Origin: Sulfitobacter mediterraneus
GTDB lineage: Bacteria > Pseudomonadota > Alphaproteobacteria > Rhodobacterales > Rhodobacteraceae
Direction of reading: 5' to 3'
DNA: 64,000 bases
Assembly: GCF_003054325.1 (NCBI RefSeq)
Contig: NZ_QBKU01000002.1
Coordinates: 310,001-374,000, forward strand
The notes under the pieces are model-generated. The model did not search any database. It was not told the DNA's origin and was given only the letters and a program-made list of their open reading frames with translations. A program made the translations under genes and the position numbers. This document shows positions 17,731 to 27,363 of the stretch, piece by piece; positions within the stretch are counted from its first letter, which is position 1; each line of letters starts with the position of its first letter.

Positions 17731-19521
17731 ATGTTCCAGAGTTTCGAGGTCACCGCACGCCCGGAACAGGGGCCGCCCCGTCTGGCCGCGCTGCGCCAAG
17801 AGTTGGCTGCAGCGGGCCTTGATGGGTTTCTCATTCCCCGCGCCGATGCCCATCAGGGCGAATATGTTGCCCCCCATGATGACCGGCTGGCCTGGCTGAC
17901 GGGTTTCACCGGCTCCGCAGGCTTTTGTGCGGCGCTGAAAGACGTCGCCGGCGTGTTCATTGACGGGCGCTATCGCACTCAGGTCAAGACGCAGGTCGCA
18001 GCGGATTTTACGCCGGTGCCTTGGCCAGAAGTGTCTTTGGCGCAGTGGCTCAAGGAACAATTGCCGGGTGGCGGCGTGGTCGGATTTGACCCGTGGCTGC
18101 ACACCGCAGGGCAGCTGGAACAACTGGCTGAGGCGCTGTCCGGCACCGGCATTGACATGCGGGCCTGCGCCAATCTGGTGGACCGGATCTGGACAGATCA
18201 ACCAGCCCCGCCAATGGCCCCAGCCAAGGTGCACCCCTTTGAATTTGCAGGGGAAAACCATGAGGATAAACGTACGCGGCTGGGCAAGGCCTTGCAGGAT
18301 GCGGGCCATGCGGCGGCCTTGATCACCCTGCCCGATAGCCTGTGCTGGCTGCTGAACCTGCGCGGCGCGGATATCCCGCGCAATCCGGTGATGCATGGCT
18401 TTGCCGTGCTGCATCAGGACGGTGCGGTAGATCTGTTCGCCGCCGCGTCCAAGCTGGAGACGGCACTGGACCATTTGGGTCCGCAGGTCACGGTGCATGA
18501 CCCTGCAACGCTGATCGCCTTTCTGGGACAAATCACCGACCTCGTGCGCATTGAAAAGCAAAGCGTCCCGGTCATCCTTGCCGAAGCTTTGGGCGATGCA
18601 GCTGCCTTTGGCGATGATCCCTGCGCCCTACCCAAAGCCTGCAAGAATGCCGCCGAAATTGCCGGATCGGCTCAGGCGCATCTGCGCGATGGTGCGGCGC
18701 TCTGCGAGGTGTTGGCGTGGCTCGACGCGCAGCCCGCTGGCAGCCTGTCCGAAACCCAGGTGGTTAGCCAGCTGGAGGCCGCGCGGCGCAAGGACAACGC
18801 GCTGCAAGACATCAGTTTTGAGACCATCGCGGGCACCGGCCCCAATGGCGCGATCATGCATTACCGCGTCACCGAAGACACCGACAGCCGCCTTGAGGAC
18901 GGGCATCTGTTGGTGCTGGATTCGGGTGGGCAATATCTGGATGGCACGACCGACATCACCCGCACCATTGCCATCGGCACCCCGCCCGAGGAGGCCAGCG
19001 CCGCCTTCACCCGTGTGTTGTCCGGGATGATCGCCATGAGCCGCCTGCGCTGGCCGCGCGGGCTGGCGGGGCGTGACATCGAGGCGATTGGCCGGATGCC
19101 ACTATGGCTGGCCGGGCAGGACTTTGATCATGGGCTGGGGCATGGTGTTGGCGCTTACCTCAGCGTACATGAGGGGCCACAACGGCTCAGCAAGGTCAGC
19201 CATGTGCCACTGGATACAGGCATGATCCTGTCGAATGAGCCGGGATACTACCGCGAGGGCGCATTTGGCATCCGCATCGAGAACCTATTGGTGGTCGAAG
19301 ATGCGCCAGATTTGGCCGGCGGCGACGCGCACCGCAAGATGTTGCACTGGCGCACGCTCAGCTTTGCGCCCATCGACCGGCGGCTGATTGTGCCTGCGCT
19401 TTTGGACCCTGCAGCGCGGACATGGCTTAACGCCTACCATGCGGAGGTTGCAGAAAAAATCGGACCGCGGGTATCGCCTGTTACAAAACTATGGTTGGAT
19501 GCGGCCACGGCCCCGATCTGA
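17731..19521 (+). CDS. Xaa-Pro aminopeptidase (aminopeptidase P, M24B), long form
   Basis: 596 residues, the three-domain length typical of larger aminopeptidase P enzymes. The C-terminal pita-bread domain has the dinuclear metal ligands: DSGGQYLDGTTDITRT (two Asp), HGLGHGVGAYLSVHE (His), LSNEPGYY (Glu) and FGIRIENL (Glu). It should remove N-terminal residues preceding proline. The ATG at 17731 follows GGAGGGG; an in-frame ATG at 17716 lies upstream of that site and is less likely. A small DUF427 gene follows after 33 bp. Confidence 0.93.
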   Translation: MFQSFEVTARPEQGPPRLAALRQELAAAGLDGFLIPRADAHQGEYVAPHDDRLAWLTGFTGSAGFCAALKDVAGVFIDGRYRTQVKTQVAADFTPVPWPEVSLAQWLKEQLPGGGVVGFDPWLHTAGQLEQLAEALSGTGIDMRACANLVDRIWTDQPAPPMAPAKVHPFEFAGENHEDKRTRLGKALQDAGHAAALITLPDSLCWLLNLRGADIPRNPVMHGFAVLHQDGAVDLFAAASKLETALDHLGPQVTVHDPATLIAFLGQITDLVRIEKQSVPVILAEALGDAAAFGDDPCALPKACKNAAEIAGSAQAHLRDGAALCEVLAWLDAQPAGSLSETQVVSQLEAARRKDNALQDISFETIAGTGPNGAIMHYRVTEDTDSRLEDGHLLVLDSGGQYLDGTTDITRTIAIGTPPEEASAAFTRVLSGMIAMSRLRWPRGLAGRDIEAIGRMPLWLAGQDFDHGLGHGVGAYLSVHEGPQRLSKVSHVPLDTGMILSNEPGYYREGAFGIRIENLLVVEDAPDLAGGDAHRKMLHWRTLSFAPIDRRLIVPALLDPAARTWLNAYHAEVAEKIGPRVSPVTKLWLDAATAPI

Positions 19522-19554
19522 AGGGGCAGATGAACGCTTGTGGGGAGAAACAGC

Positions 19555-19899
19555 ATGGCCGATCACATCACAATTACACAATCCGATGCCAATTGGACCG
19601 TGCGTGCCGGTGGTGCCGTTCTGGGCGAGACCACCAACGCCCTGATCCTGCAAGAGGGCGACTATCCCGAGGTCATCTATTTCCCGCGCGGCGATATCGC
19701 GATGGCGTTTCTCGACAGCACCGACAAAACCACCCATTGCCCGCACAAGGGCGATGCCCACTATTTCTCAGTGGTGACCAAAAGCCGGACGCTTGAAAAT
19801 GCCGTTTGGTCCTATGAAGATCCGCATGAGGCCGTGGCCGCGATCAAGGATCATCTGGCGTTTTATCCCATCGAAGAGATCACCGTTGAGCAGATCTGA
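19555..19899 (+). CDS. DUF427 family protein
   Basis: 114 residues. The features of the DUF427 fold are present: VRAGGAVLGETTNALIL, YPEVIYFPRGDI and TTHCPHKGDAHYFSV, then a C-terminal AFYPIEEITVEQI. The CPHKG motif is conserved in the family, whose function is not established. The ATG at 19555 (after GGGGAG) is preferred to a GTG at 19540. It is co-directional with the aminopeptidase P gene and convergent with the CLC gene, 12 bp away. Confidence 0.85.
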   Translation: MADHITITQSDANWTVRAGGAVLGETTNALILQEGDYPEVIYFPRGDIAMAFLDSTDKTTHCPHKGDAHYFSVVTKSRTLENAVWSYEDPHEAVAAIKDHLAFYPIEEITVEQI

Positions 19900-19911
19900 T
19901 CTGGCACTAGA

Positions 19912-21597
19912 TCAGGAATGTTCCTCTGCCGCTGTGGCGGCCAAGGCCCTGTTATAGACCTTCAGCGCATCGACGTGGAACAGCGCCCCAAGCAGTTCGG
20001 GCGGCGCATCGGCGCTGAGTGTTACGACCGGAATGAACCGCGCCCCTGATTGCTCAAACACCGGCAGCGCCGCCTCTAGTGTCGCCGTACCGTCGATATA
20101 GGTGCCTTCGTTGATCAGATCCCAGCAAGCGGCGTCATCCGCCGCCCTCGGATCATCGGGGCGGCGCATGATCCGCGCCACCATGAACATCGACAGCAGA
20201 TAGGCTTGCGGTCCCGCTGCCAGATGAATGCCGCGCCGCTCAATCTGGGTCAGGAAGAAACTGCGATCCACGATGCGCGAGGCCAGCGCGGTGGACATGC
20301 TGACCGCAACCATCACCGCGAGGCCGGTCTGCCAATCCCCAGTCAGTTCAAAGACGATCAAAGTGGTGGAAATCGGCGCACCAAGCACCGCAGCAGCCAC
20401 CGCACCCATGCCCGCCAGCGCATAAAGCGAGGATGAACCGGAGACATCGGGAAACACCCCCGTTGCAATCAGCCCGAAGCCAAGCCCCGTCAGTGCCCCG
20501 ATCATCAGCGAGGGTGAAAACACCCCGCCGCCCATGCGCCCGCCCAAGGTGATCGACACCGCCGCAACCTTGAGCACCGCAAAAATAATCGCCTCATGCA
20601 GCACCAACTGCCCGGTCAGCGCATGTGAGGTCGTCTCATAGCCAACGCCAATAATATGCGGGAACCAGATCGCAATCACGCCAAGGATCGCCCCCGCCAC
20701 CGCCGGGCGCAGCCATCGCGGAAGTTTCGTTGCCTTTTCTATGACATCGCCAAAATCTTCGGCCCAAAAGATGCCGCGCATTAGGATGACCGAGACCAGA
20801 CCGCAGGTGAGGCCCAAAAGCAAAAACGCGGGCAGTTCGACGTAAAATTGCAGATCGCCGTAAGTCGGCAGGATAAACTCAGTGACGCCGCCAAATTCCC
20901 AGCGGTTGATGACTGTACCTGCGACAGAGGCGATGACGATGGGCGCAAAGGCATGAACGGCAAAGTGGCGCAAGACCACCTCCAGCGCGAAGAGCGCCCC
21001 GGCGATGGGCGCATTAAAGCTGGCCGACACCGCCGCCGCCACGGCGCAGCCCAGCAGATCCCGTCCGGTGATGCCATCCGCGTTGATGCGGCGGCTGACC
21101 CAGGTGGAAATAACCCCCGCCAGATGCACAACCGGCCCTTCACGGCCTGACGACCCACCAGTGCTGAGCGTGATCATCGACGACAGGGCCGAGGCCAGAC
21201 CGGCGCGGGTCTCGACACGGCCATCATGCATCGCGGCGCCAAGGATCACGTCACTGACGGACCGCGACCGCGCATCATGGGTGAAGAAATGCAGGATCAG
21301 CCCGACAATCAAACCGCCAATGGTCGGGATCAGAACGATGTAATACCACGGCAACCCCGTGAGAAAGCTGTGCAGGTTCTGCACATCTTCTGTGCCGTAA
21401 AGAGCGGCCTGTAACCAATTGATCCCTTTTCGAAAAAACAGCGCGGCAAATCCTGCGGCGATGCCGATCAGCAGAGCAATAAACCAAAAGGTAATCTTGC
21501 CCGGACCACGGGTGCGGATGACCCTGATACCATCGCGGCAGGCGCAGACCGCCTGATCAAATTGTTCTGCCAGAAAGGAAGGCGGGCGCTGGGTCAT
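19912..21597 (-). CDS. CLC-family chloride transporter with a short C-terminal regulatory region
   Basis: 561 residues, about ten or more membrane helices then a ~100-residue cytoplasmic tail resembling a CBS-type domain (ending NEGTYIDGTATLEAALPVFEQ and beyond). The selectivity motifs GGSSGREGPVVHLAG (gating Glu E153) and MGAVAAAVLGAPIS are present. The helix usually bearing the internal proton glutamate reads FNAPIAGALFALEVV: E206 aligns with E202 of the E. coli exchanger, but the E203 position is Val (V207), as in CLC channels. Whether it is an exchanger or channel is open. It is the last gene of the minus-strand block. Confidence 0.9.
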   Translation of the reverse strand: MTQRPPSFLAEQFDQAVCACRDGIRVIRTRGPGKITFWFIALLIGIAAGFAALFFRKGINWLQAALYGTEDVQNLHSFLTGLPWYYIVLIPTIGGLIVGLILHFFTHDARSRSVSDVILGAAMHDGRVETRAGLASALSSMITLSTGGSSGREGPVVHLAGVISTWVSRRINADGITGRDLLGCAVAAAVSASFNAPIAGALFALEVVLRHFAVHAFAPIVIASVAGTVINRWEFGGVTEFILPTYGDLQFYVELPAFLLLGLTCGLVSVILMRGIFWAEDFGDVIEKATKLPRWLRPAVAGAILGVIAIWFPHIIGVGYETTSHALTGQLVLHEAIIFAVLKVAAVSITLGGRMGGGVFSPSLMIGALTGLGFGLIATGVFPDVSGSSSLYALAGMGAVAAAVLGAPISTTLIVFELTGDWQTGLAVMVAVSMSTALASRIVDRSFFLTQIERRGIHLAAGPQAYLLSMFMVARIMRRPDDPRAADDAACWDLINEGTYIDGTATLEAALPVFEQSGARFIPVVTLSADAPPELLGALFHVDALKVYNRALAATAAEEHS

Positions 21598-21661
21598 GAC
21601 ACCACCGCCATAAGGGATCGCACAGATCGGAGCAAAGACTTATGACGTTGCCCCATCCCGC

Positions 21662-23311
21662 CTACCCCGCCAACAAGGCCTCGGCGGCGGCGCGGGCGGC
21701 GTCGGTGATCACATCGCCCGACAACATCCGCGCCACTTCATCCACCCGTTCCTCTGGGGCCAGCGGCACCACCGTTGAGGTTGTGACGCCCTTGGCCACG
21801 CCCTTGGCCACGCGCCAGTGATGCGCCCCGAGGGCCGCCACCTGCGGTGAATGGGTGACAACCAGAACCTGCCCGCCTTCGGCCAGCGCCGAAAGACGCC
21901 GCCCGACCGCATCGGCGGTTGCGCCGCCCACGCCGCGGTCAATTTCGTCAAAGATCATGGTCAAACCTGTTTGGCCTTGGGTCAGACAGACCTTGAGCGC
22001 CAGCAAAAACCGGCTGAGTTCACCGCCTGATGCGATCTTGCCCAGCGGGCCAGCAGGCGCACCGGGGTTTGTGGCCACGGTAAAAGACACGCCATCACGG
22101 CCGTCCGGTCCCGGTTCTTCGGTGGTGATCTGCGTTTCAAACACAGCCCGCTCCATCTTGAGAGGGGCCAGTTCCGCTGCGACTGCCTTGTCCAGCTTGG
22201 CCGCCGCCTTGGCACGGCTACGGCTCAGGGCGTCCGCCGCCGCCTCATAGGCGGCTTCTGCATCCTTTACCTCTTGCTCCAGCGCCGCCTGCGCCGCCTC
22301 GCCCGCATCCAGCGCATCCAGCTTGGCCCGCAGGGTATCGGCAAAGCCTGCCAACTCATCAGGAGCCACGTCATGTTTGCGGGCCAGTCCGCGGATGGCA
22401 AACAGGCGTTCTTCGGTCTCTTCCAACTCAATCGGATTAAACGACATCACATCAATCGCATCGGCCACGCCGGACATGGCATCATCCAGTTCCACCATCG
22501 CACGGTTTAGCGCCGCCATCGGTGCCTCAAGCGCCCCTTCGGCCTGTGCCGCCGCCCCATCAAGCCAGCGCAACGCATCACCCATATGCCGCTCTGCGCC
22601 GTTCTGGCCCATCATCTCATAGGCGTTGACCACATCACTGCGGATCTTTTCCGCGCTCTGCATCATCCGGCGTTTGGTATCCAGCGTCGCCTCTTCGCCC
22701 TCTTGCGGGTCCAGCTTGTCCAGCTCGGCGACCGCATGGCGCAGGAATTCTTCTTCGGCTTCAATAGCTTCGCGTTCGCTGGCGGCGATCTTGGCGGCTT
22801 TTCGCGCCGCTGCAAGGGCCGACCATGCCTTGCGCACCTTGGCCTGTGCCGCCCCGTTGCCCGCAAAATCATCCAGAATGGCGCGATGCCCACGCGGGTT
22901 AAGTAAACCCCGGTCATCATGCTGCCCGTGCAATTCCACCAAGGTTTCCGAAAGCGCCCGCAACACCTCGCCCGAGCAACGCCGGTCATTGACCCAGGCG
23001 GTCTTGCGCCCGTCCCGTCCATTGATCCGCCGCAGGATCAGCTCATCGCCGTCCGGCAGCCCTGCCTCTTGCAGAACCGCGCGGGCCGGATGGCCCTCGG
23101 CCAGATCAAACCATGCGGTGACCTCGCCCTGCTCCGCTCCTTGGCGCACCAGATCGGCACGCCCACGCCAGCCCAAAACAAAACCCAATGAATCCAGCAG
23201 GATAGACTTGCCCGCCCCGGTCTCACCGGTCAGCACATTCAACCCCGGTTGAAAGCCAAGCTCCAGCCGGTCAATGATCAGCATGTCCGATATATCAAGC
23301 CCGCGCAGCAT
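21662..23311 (-). CDS. recN: DNA repair protein RecN
   Basis: 549-residue SMC-like ATPase for double-strand break repair. Walker A GETGAGKS is at residues 29-36; the coiled-coil arms with EAEEEFLRHAVAELDKLDPQEGE follow; the C-terminal signature and Walker B are in IASGGELSRFLLALK and TMIFDEIDRGVGG. It lies 36 bp after bamD in the same direction, the usual alphaproteobacterial order lpxC-bamD-recN. No LexA box is visible immediately upstream, although recN is SOS-induced in other bacteria. Confidence 0.96.
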   Translation of the reverse strand: MLRGLDISDMLIIDRLELGFQPGLNVLTGETGAGKSILLDSLGFVLGWRGRADLVRQGAEQGEVTAWFDLAEGHPARAVLQEAGLPDGDELILRRINGRDGRKTAWVNDRRCSGEVLRALSETLVELHGQHDDRGLLNPRGHRAILDDFAGNGAAQAKVRKAWSALAAARKAAKIAASEREAIEAEEEFLRHAVAELDKLDPQEGEEATLDTKRRMMQSAEKIRSDVVNAYEMMGQNGAERHMGDALRWLDGAAAQAEGALEAPMAALNRAMVELDDAMSGVADAIDVMSFNPIELEETEERLFAIRGLARKHDVAPDELAGFADTLRAKLDALDAGEAAQAALEQEVKDAEAAYEAAADALSRSRAKAAAKLDKAVAAELAPLKMERAVFETQITTEEPGPDGRDGVSFTVATNPGAPAGPLGKIASGGELSRFLLALKVCLTQGQTGLTMIFDEIDRGVGGATADAVGRRLSALAEGGQVLVVTHSPQVAALGAHHWRVAKGVAKGVTTSTVVPLAPEERVDEVARMLSGDVITDAARAAAEALLAG

Positions 23312-23327
23312 CAGATCAGCCCGTAGA

Positions 23328-23344
23328 GTGGGGAATTACCCCAC
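23328..23344. other. Small perfect hairpin between bamD and recN
   Basis: GTGGGG and CCCCAC arms flank AATTA in the 36-bp gap between the bamD stop and recN start. With no T-run it is not a good terminator. It might attenuate or process the bamD-recN message. Confidence 0.35.
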
Positions 23345-23347
23345 GCG

Positions 23348-24217
23348 TTACAACCACTCGCCCTTGATGGTCTGGCGGTAAATCTTGCCCAGCCAGTTGT
23401 CCTTAAAGAACTTCGGCTCAAGCCCTTGCCCGGTCAGCAGTTTATAGCTGTCCTCATACCAATCCGAGGATTGATAGTTATGACCAAGGATCGCTGCGGC
23501 GGTCTGGGCCTCATTGGTCAGACCAAGCGACAGGTATCCTTCAACCAAACGGTGCAAAGCTTCCGCAGTGTGGGTCGTGGTCTGGAAATCCTCAACAACA
23601 ACGCGGAAACGATTGATTGCAGCGGTGTAGTGATTGCGGCGCAGGTAATAGCGGCCGATTTCCATCTCTTTGCCAGCCAAATGGTCAAAGGCCAGATCAA
23701 ATTTCAGGATCGCGGATTTGGCATATTCGCTGTCCGGATATTGCTCGATCACGTCACGCAGCGATTGCAGCGCCTGAAAGGTCAAACCCTGATCACGGCC
23801 CACTTCGTCAATCTGGTCGTAATAGCTCAGCGCCAGCAGATACTGCGCATAGGCGGCATCGTCATCATCAGGGTAAAAATCAATGAAACGCTGCGCGGCA
23901 GACCGGCTGTCGGGGTAGTCTTTGTTCTTGTGATAGGCAAAGGCCTGCATGATCAATGCGCGGCGGGCCCAATCTGAATAGGGGTAAAGCCGCTCAATCT
24001 CGGCGAAATAGAACGCGGCCTCTTTAGGGCGGCGGCGGTTCAGCTCAAACTCGCCCCGTTCAAAGATCTGCTCGGCGGAATAGGTCTCAAGCGGGATTTC
24101 CTGAGGGTTGAAGAAATTCGTCGTGGTGCGCCCGGCATCCCGTGCGCCGCAAGCCGTCAAAGCCGCAACCACAAGCACCGCACCGATCATCCGCTTACGC
24201 GACCCCGCCACTGTCAT
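23348..24217 (-). CDS. bamD: Outer membrane assembly lipoprotein BamD
   Basis: 289 residues from the ATG at 24217, which follows a G-rich site; an in-frame start at 24244 is possible but gives a poor signal. The lipobox LTAC puts the lipidated Cys at C23. TPR-like repeats follow (AEQIFERGEFELNRRRPKEAA, ALIMQAFAYHKNKDYPDSRSA, AAYAQYLLALSYYDQ), as expected for the BAM-complex lipoprotein that folds outer membrane proteins with BamA. It sits between lpxC and recN, with 223 bp separating it from lpxC, so it may have its own promoter there. Confidence 0.94.
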   Translation of the reverse strand: MTVAGSRKRMIGAVLVVAALTACGARDAGRTTTNFFNPQEIPLETYSAEQIFERGEFELNRRRPKEAAFYFAEIERLYPYSDWARRALIMQAFAYHKNKDYPDSRSAAQRFIDFYPDDDDAAYAQYLLALSYYDQIDEVGRDQGLTFQALQSLRDVIEQYPDSEYAKSAILKFDLAFDHLAGKEMEIGRYYLRRNHYTAAINRFRVVVEDFQTTTHTAEALHRLVEGYLSLGLTNEAQTAAAILGHNYQSSDWYEDSYKLLTGQGLEPKFFKDNWLGKIYRQTIKGEWL

Positions 24218-24440
24218 GCCCCCACCCTTTGTATCGTTAAACACATGGTCACCCGACCCTTCTTGCGACCTTGCCTAGCACAATAATTTGCGTTGCAAAA
24301 CGCCGATTCCGCACTTTGTGGTGTCCCGCAGGGAAAAGTCCGAGGAATTGCCACACCGTCGTCGTTATCTGTAAGGAATTACATGCACTTGAGCCATGCT
24401 TCAATGGCAATAGCGCTATGATCACACAAGATCACAACTG
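24218..24440. other. lpxC-bamD intergenic region
   Basis: This 223-bp stretch probably holds the bamD promoter on the minus strand. It has a TGATC-N6-GATCA inverted repeat at about 24419-24434, next to the lpxC stop. No T-run follows, so termination there is unproven. Nothing else is recognisable, and no ORF with a credible ribosome binding site was seen. Confidence 0.3.
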
Positions 24441-25364
24441 TTAGGCAACCTGCGGAATTTCGTCCCAGATCAGGCCTGCACCCGGCAACCGCGCTGCTGT
24501 CTGTGCATCACAAGTGATCAACCGCACCGCACCGGGCGTGGCAAAGAGCGCACGCAGCAAGGTGTTGGTCAGGGAATGACCTGCGCGAAATCCGGTGTAA
24601 TGGCCCAAAATCGGCGCACCGGCCAAAGCCAGATCACCCAAGGCATCCAGCATCTTGTGGCGCACGGGTTCATCGGCATAGCGAAGGCCGCCGGGGCTGA
24701 TCACGCGGTCACCGTCAAAGACAACCGCGTTTTCACCAGAATCGCCACCCAGCGCCAGACCATTGGCCTGCATCGCATCCACATCAGCCTGACGGCAGAA
24801 CGTACGGCTGTCACACAGTTCACGGGCGAAGGATCCGTTGTTCATCACCAAAGACTTTTTCTGATGCCCAATGGCCGCATCGGTGAAATCAATCTCGAAA
24901 TCAATGCGCAGCGTGTCCGCTGGCGCGATTGTTGCGGTTGCTTCGCCGTCCTGAACGGTAACGGTCTTGAGCACCTCAAACGCCATCACGGGCGCGGACA
25001 GCTGCCGAATGCCGCGTTGCATAAAGCCGCGCACAAACGGGATCGCAGAACCATCAAGGATCGGCACTTCGGGTCCGTCGATGTCGATCATCGCGTTGTG
25101 GATGCCGCAACCGGCCAGCGCCGCCATCAAATGTTCAACCGTCGAAACGGCCAGACCAGAGGCATTTTCCAACTTGGTACACAATGGCGAACGGTTCACC
25201 GCGTCCCAACGGGCGGGGATCAGACGGTCACCAACCAAAACATCGCTGCGGGAAAACCAGATGCCGTGATGGGCCCCGGCGGGGCGCACGGTCACGGTGG
25301 CCGGTGCACCGGAGTGCAGGCCTTTGCCCGTAAAGCTGATGGAAGATTTGATCGTGTTCTGCAC
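24441..25364 (-). CDS. lpxC: UDP-3-O-acyl-N-acetylglucosamine deacetylase LpxC
   Basis: 307 residues. LpxC is the zinc deacetylase that commits to lipid A synthesis. Recognisable parts are the N-terminal QNTIKSSISFTGKGLHSG, VSTVEHLMAALAG (zinc His), and the C-terminal VRHKMLDALGDLALAG with the later HYTGFRAGHSLTN. The start is set at a GTG (25364) because it gives the family N-terminus and length and lies 5 bp after AGGCGG, the same ribosome site found before ftsZ; a GTG at 25424 would add 20 atypical residues. A terminator separates it from ftsZ. Confidence 0.93.
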   Translation of the reverse strand: MQNTIKSSISFTGKGLHSGAPATVTVRPAGAHHGIWFSRSDVLVGDRLIPARWDAVNRSPLCTKLENASGLAVSTVEHLMAALAGCGIHNAMIDIDGPEVPILDGSAIPFVRGFMQRGIRQLSAPVMAFEVLKTVTVQDGEATATIAPADTLRIDFEIDFTDAAIGHQKKSLVMNNGSFARELCDSRTFCRQADVDAMQANGLALGGDSGENAVVFDGDRVISPGGLRYADEPVRHKMLDALGDLALAGAPILGHYTGFRAGHSLTNTLLRALFATPGAVRLITCDAQTAARLPGAGLIWDEIPQVA

Positions 25365-25518
25365 GCAGTCCGCCTGTATCCGAATCCCGCCGCAGCGGTT
25401 GCCATGGAAGTAAGCGGCAGACACCGCAGCCTCAACTCAATCTTTGTAACGGACTGAAACATGGCTGTAATGATTGAGCGCAAAGACGCCACCGGCAAAC
25501 TAGATCGCTGATTTACAA

Positions 25519-25547
25519 CGAAAAAGGGCCGCTGAAAAGCGACCCTT
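25519..25547 (-). terminator. Rho-independent terminator after ftsZ
   Basis: On the minus strand a 10-bp stem (25538-25547 with 25524-25533, one G-U pair) with a four-base loop is followed by TTTTT. It lies 22 bp past the ftsZ stop, so most dcw transcription should end here and lpxC needs its own promoter in the rest of this 204-bp gap (25365-25568). Confidence 0.85.
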
Positions 25548-25568
25548 CATGGCTCATTTGTGAGGCGA

Positions 25569-27188
25569 TCAGTTTGCCTGACGCCGCAAAAACGCAGGAA
25601 TCTCGATCCGTTCTTGATCGGGATCAGAGGTTTCTTGTGGCTGAGGCGCGGCGGCCGCCTGCCCGTGCTGAGGCTGCATTTGCGGTTGCTGGCGGGCTGG
25701 ACGCTGCTGCGCTTCGCCTTCTGCATGGCCGGTCATACGGTTGATCAGCGAGTTGATTCCAAAGCGTGGCTTCTCCGCCTGCGGTGCCGCTTGCGGGGCG
25801 GCAGCGGGGGCTTGCTGTTGCTCTGGTGCGGCTTTCTGGGCCGCGGCCCGCAGACGCGCCAGCGCCTCTGGGGATGGAGTTCCGGGGGCCGGGGCGCGTG
25901 GTGCGACAAAGGTATCAGGCTCGGCCTCAAGACTTTCTTCCTGACGTGGTTCAAAAGCTGCGACTTGAGGCTGATAGGCCGGAGGAGGCAGATCGTCCGC
26001 ATCGGCGTTTTCTTCGGCAAACAGGTGATCCACCTGTTCTTCCTCGGCGGCGCGTTGCACGTCCAGATCTTCAAACAGCGGGGCCTGATCTTCGGCCTGT
26101 GCGACCTCGGCCACCATTGGTGTTTCTTCAGCCACATCGACAGGCGCCTCTTCGGCCACGGTCTGCGGCGTCAAAGGTGCACTCATAGAGCGGCGCGGCA
26201 CAGGGATATCTGTGTTGACCTCAACGGCATCGATCCCGGTGGCCACAACGCTGACGCGCATCATGCCGCCCAGCGTGTCGTCCATCGTGGAGCCGACGAT
26301 GATATTGGCATCTGGGTCGACTTCTTCGCGAATGCGGTTGGCCGCTTCGTCCAGTTCGAACAAGGTCAGATCCTGACCGCCGGTGATGTTGATCAATACG
26401 CCTTTTGCACCGCGCAGGCTGATTTCATCCAACAGCGGGTTGGCAATGGCTTTCTCGGCGGCCTGAATGGCGCGATCTTCGCCGTCGGCCTCGCCTGTGC
26501 CCATCATGGCTTTGCCCATTTCGTCCATAACGGCGCGTACATCGGCAAAATCGAGGTTGATCAATCCGGGGCGGACCATCAGATCGGTAACGCCTTTAAC
26601 CCCTTGATAAAGAACATCATCCGCCATGGAGAAGGCATCGGTAAAGGTGGTCTTTTCATTGGCCAAACGGAACAGGTTCTGGTTTGGAATGATGATCAGC
26701 GTGTCCACGACCTTTTGCAGGGCATCAACGCCCTCCTCGGCCTGACGCATCCGCTTGTTGCCTTCAAACTGGAAAGGTTTGGTCACAACGCCAACGGTCA
26801 GAACACCAAGTTCACGCGCCGCTTGGGCAATGATCGGGGCCGCTCCGGTGCCGGTGCCGCCGCCCATGCCAGCGGTGATAAAGCACATATGTGCGCCCGC
26901 CAGATGATCCACGATCTGTTCAATGCTTTCCTCGGCCGCCGCGGCGCCTACTGTGGCCCGCGCGCCCGCGCCCAACCCTTCGGTCACTTTGATGCCCAGC
27001 TGCACCCGACTTTCCGCCTTGGCTTGTTGCAGGGCCTGCGCGTCGGTGTTCGCCACCACGAATTCGACGCCTTCAAGCGATTTGTCGATCATGTTGTTGA
27101 CCGCGTTGCCGCCTGCCCCGCCCACACCGAAAACGGTGATCCGTGGTTTCAGGTCGTCATGCCCCGGCATGGAAAGATTGAGTGTCAT
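25569..27188 (-). CDS. ftsZ: Cell division GTPase FtsZ
   Basis: 539 residues. The tubulin-like GTPase core includes [15 protein letters not shown] near residue 20 and the signature GGGTGTG at 109-115. FtsZ polymerises into the division ring. A long, Pro/Gln/Glu-rich linker (about residues 320-520), typical of alphaproteobacteria, ends in the conserved tail [11 protein letters not shown] that binds FtsA. It starts 175 bp after ftsA, a gap that may hold its own promoter, and is closed by its own terminator. Confidence 0.98.
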   Translation of the reverse strand: MTLNLSMPGHDDLKPRITVFGVGGAGGNAVNNMIDKSLEGVEFVVANTDAQALQQAKAESRVQLGIKVTEGLGAGARATVGAAAAEESIEQIVDHLAGAHMCFITAGMGGGTGTGAAPIIAQAARELGVLTVGVVTKPFQFEGNKRMRQAEEGVDALQKVVDTLIIIPNQNLFRLANEKTTFTDAFSMADDVLYQGVKGVTDLMVRPGLINLDFADVRAVMDEMGKAMMGTGEADGEDRAIQAAEKAIANPLLDEISLRGAKGVLINITGGQDLTLFELDEAANRIREEVDPDANIIVGSTMDDTLGGMMRVSVVATGIDAVEVNTDIPVPRRSMSAPLTPQTVAEEAPVDVAEETPMVAEVAQAEDQAPLFEDLDVQRAAEEEQVDHLFAEENADADDLPPPAYQPQVAAFEPRQEESLEAEPDTFVAPRAPAPGTPSPEALARLRAAAQKAAPEQQQAPAAAPQAAPQAEKPRFGINSLINRMTGHAEGEAQQRPARQQPQMQPQHGQAAAAPQPQETSDPDQERIEIPAFLRRQAN

Positions 27189-27363
27189 AATGCTGTCCGC
27201 CTGTTTATGTGCCCACGTTCGCAGGCTTATTTCGCCACCAATTGCGGGTAATCTTAACGGTCTACACCCGCACCGTCACCCATTAATCGATTAAAACCAG
27301 CTAAATATGGGCATTTTTTCGCCGATTTGCCATGCATTTCGGGCCTTCCACCGCATATTGCGG
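27189..27363. promoter_or_regulatory. ftsA-ftsZ intergenic region with a 12-bp palindrome
   Basis: This 175-bp spacer upstream of ftsZ holds the perfect palindrome TTAATCGATTAA at 27283-27294, about 95 bp from the ftsZ start, and CCGCATATTGCGG at 27351-27363 abutting the ftsA stop. TTAA half-sites recall CtrA, which controls ftsZ in Caulobacter, but the 4-bp spacing does not fit the TTAA-N7-TTAA consensus. A dedicated ftsZ promoter here is likely from the gap size alone. Confidence 0.35.
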
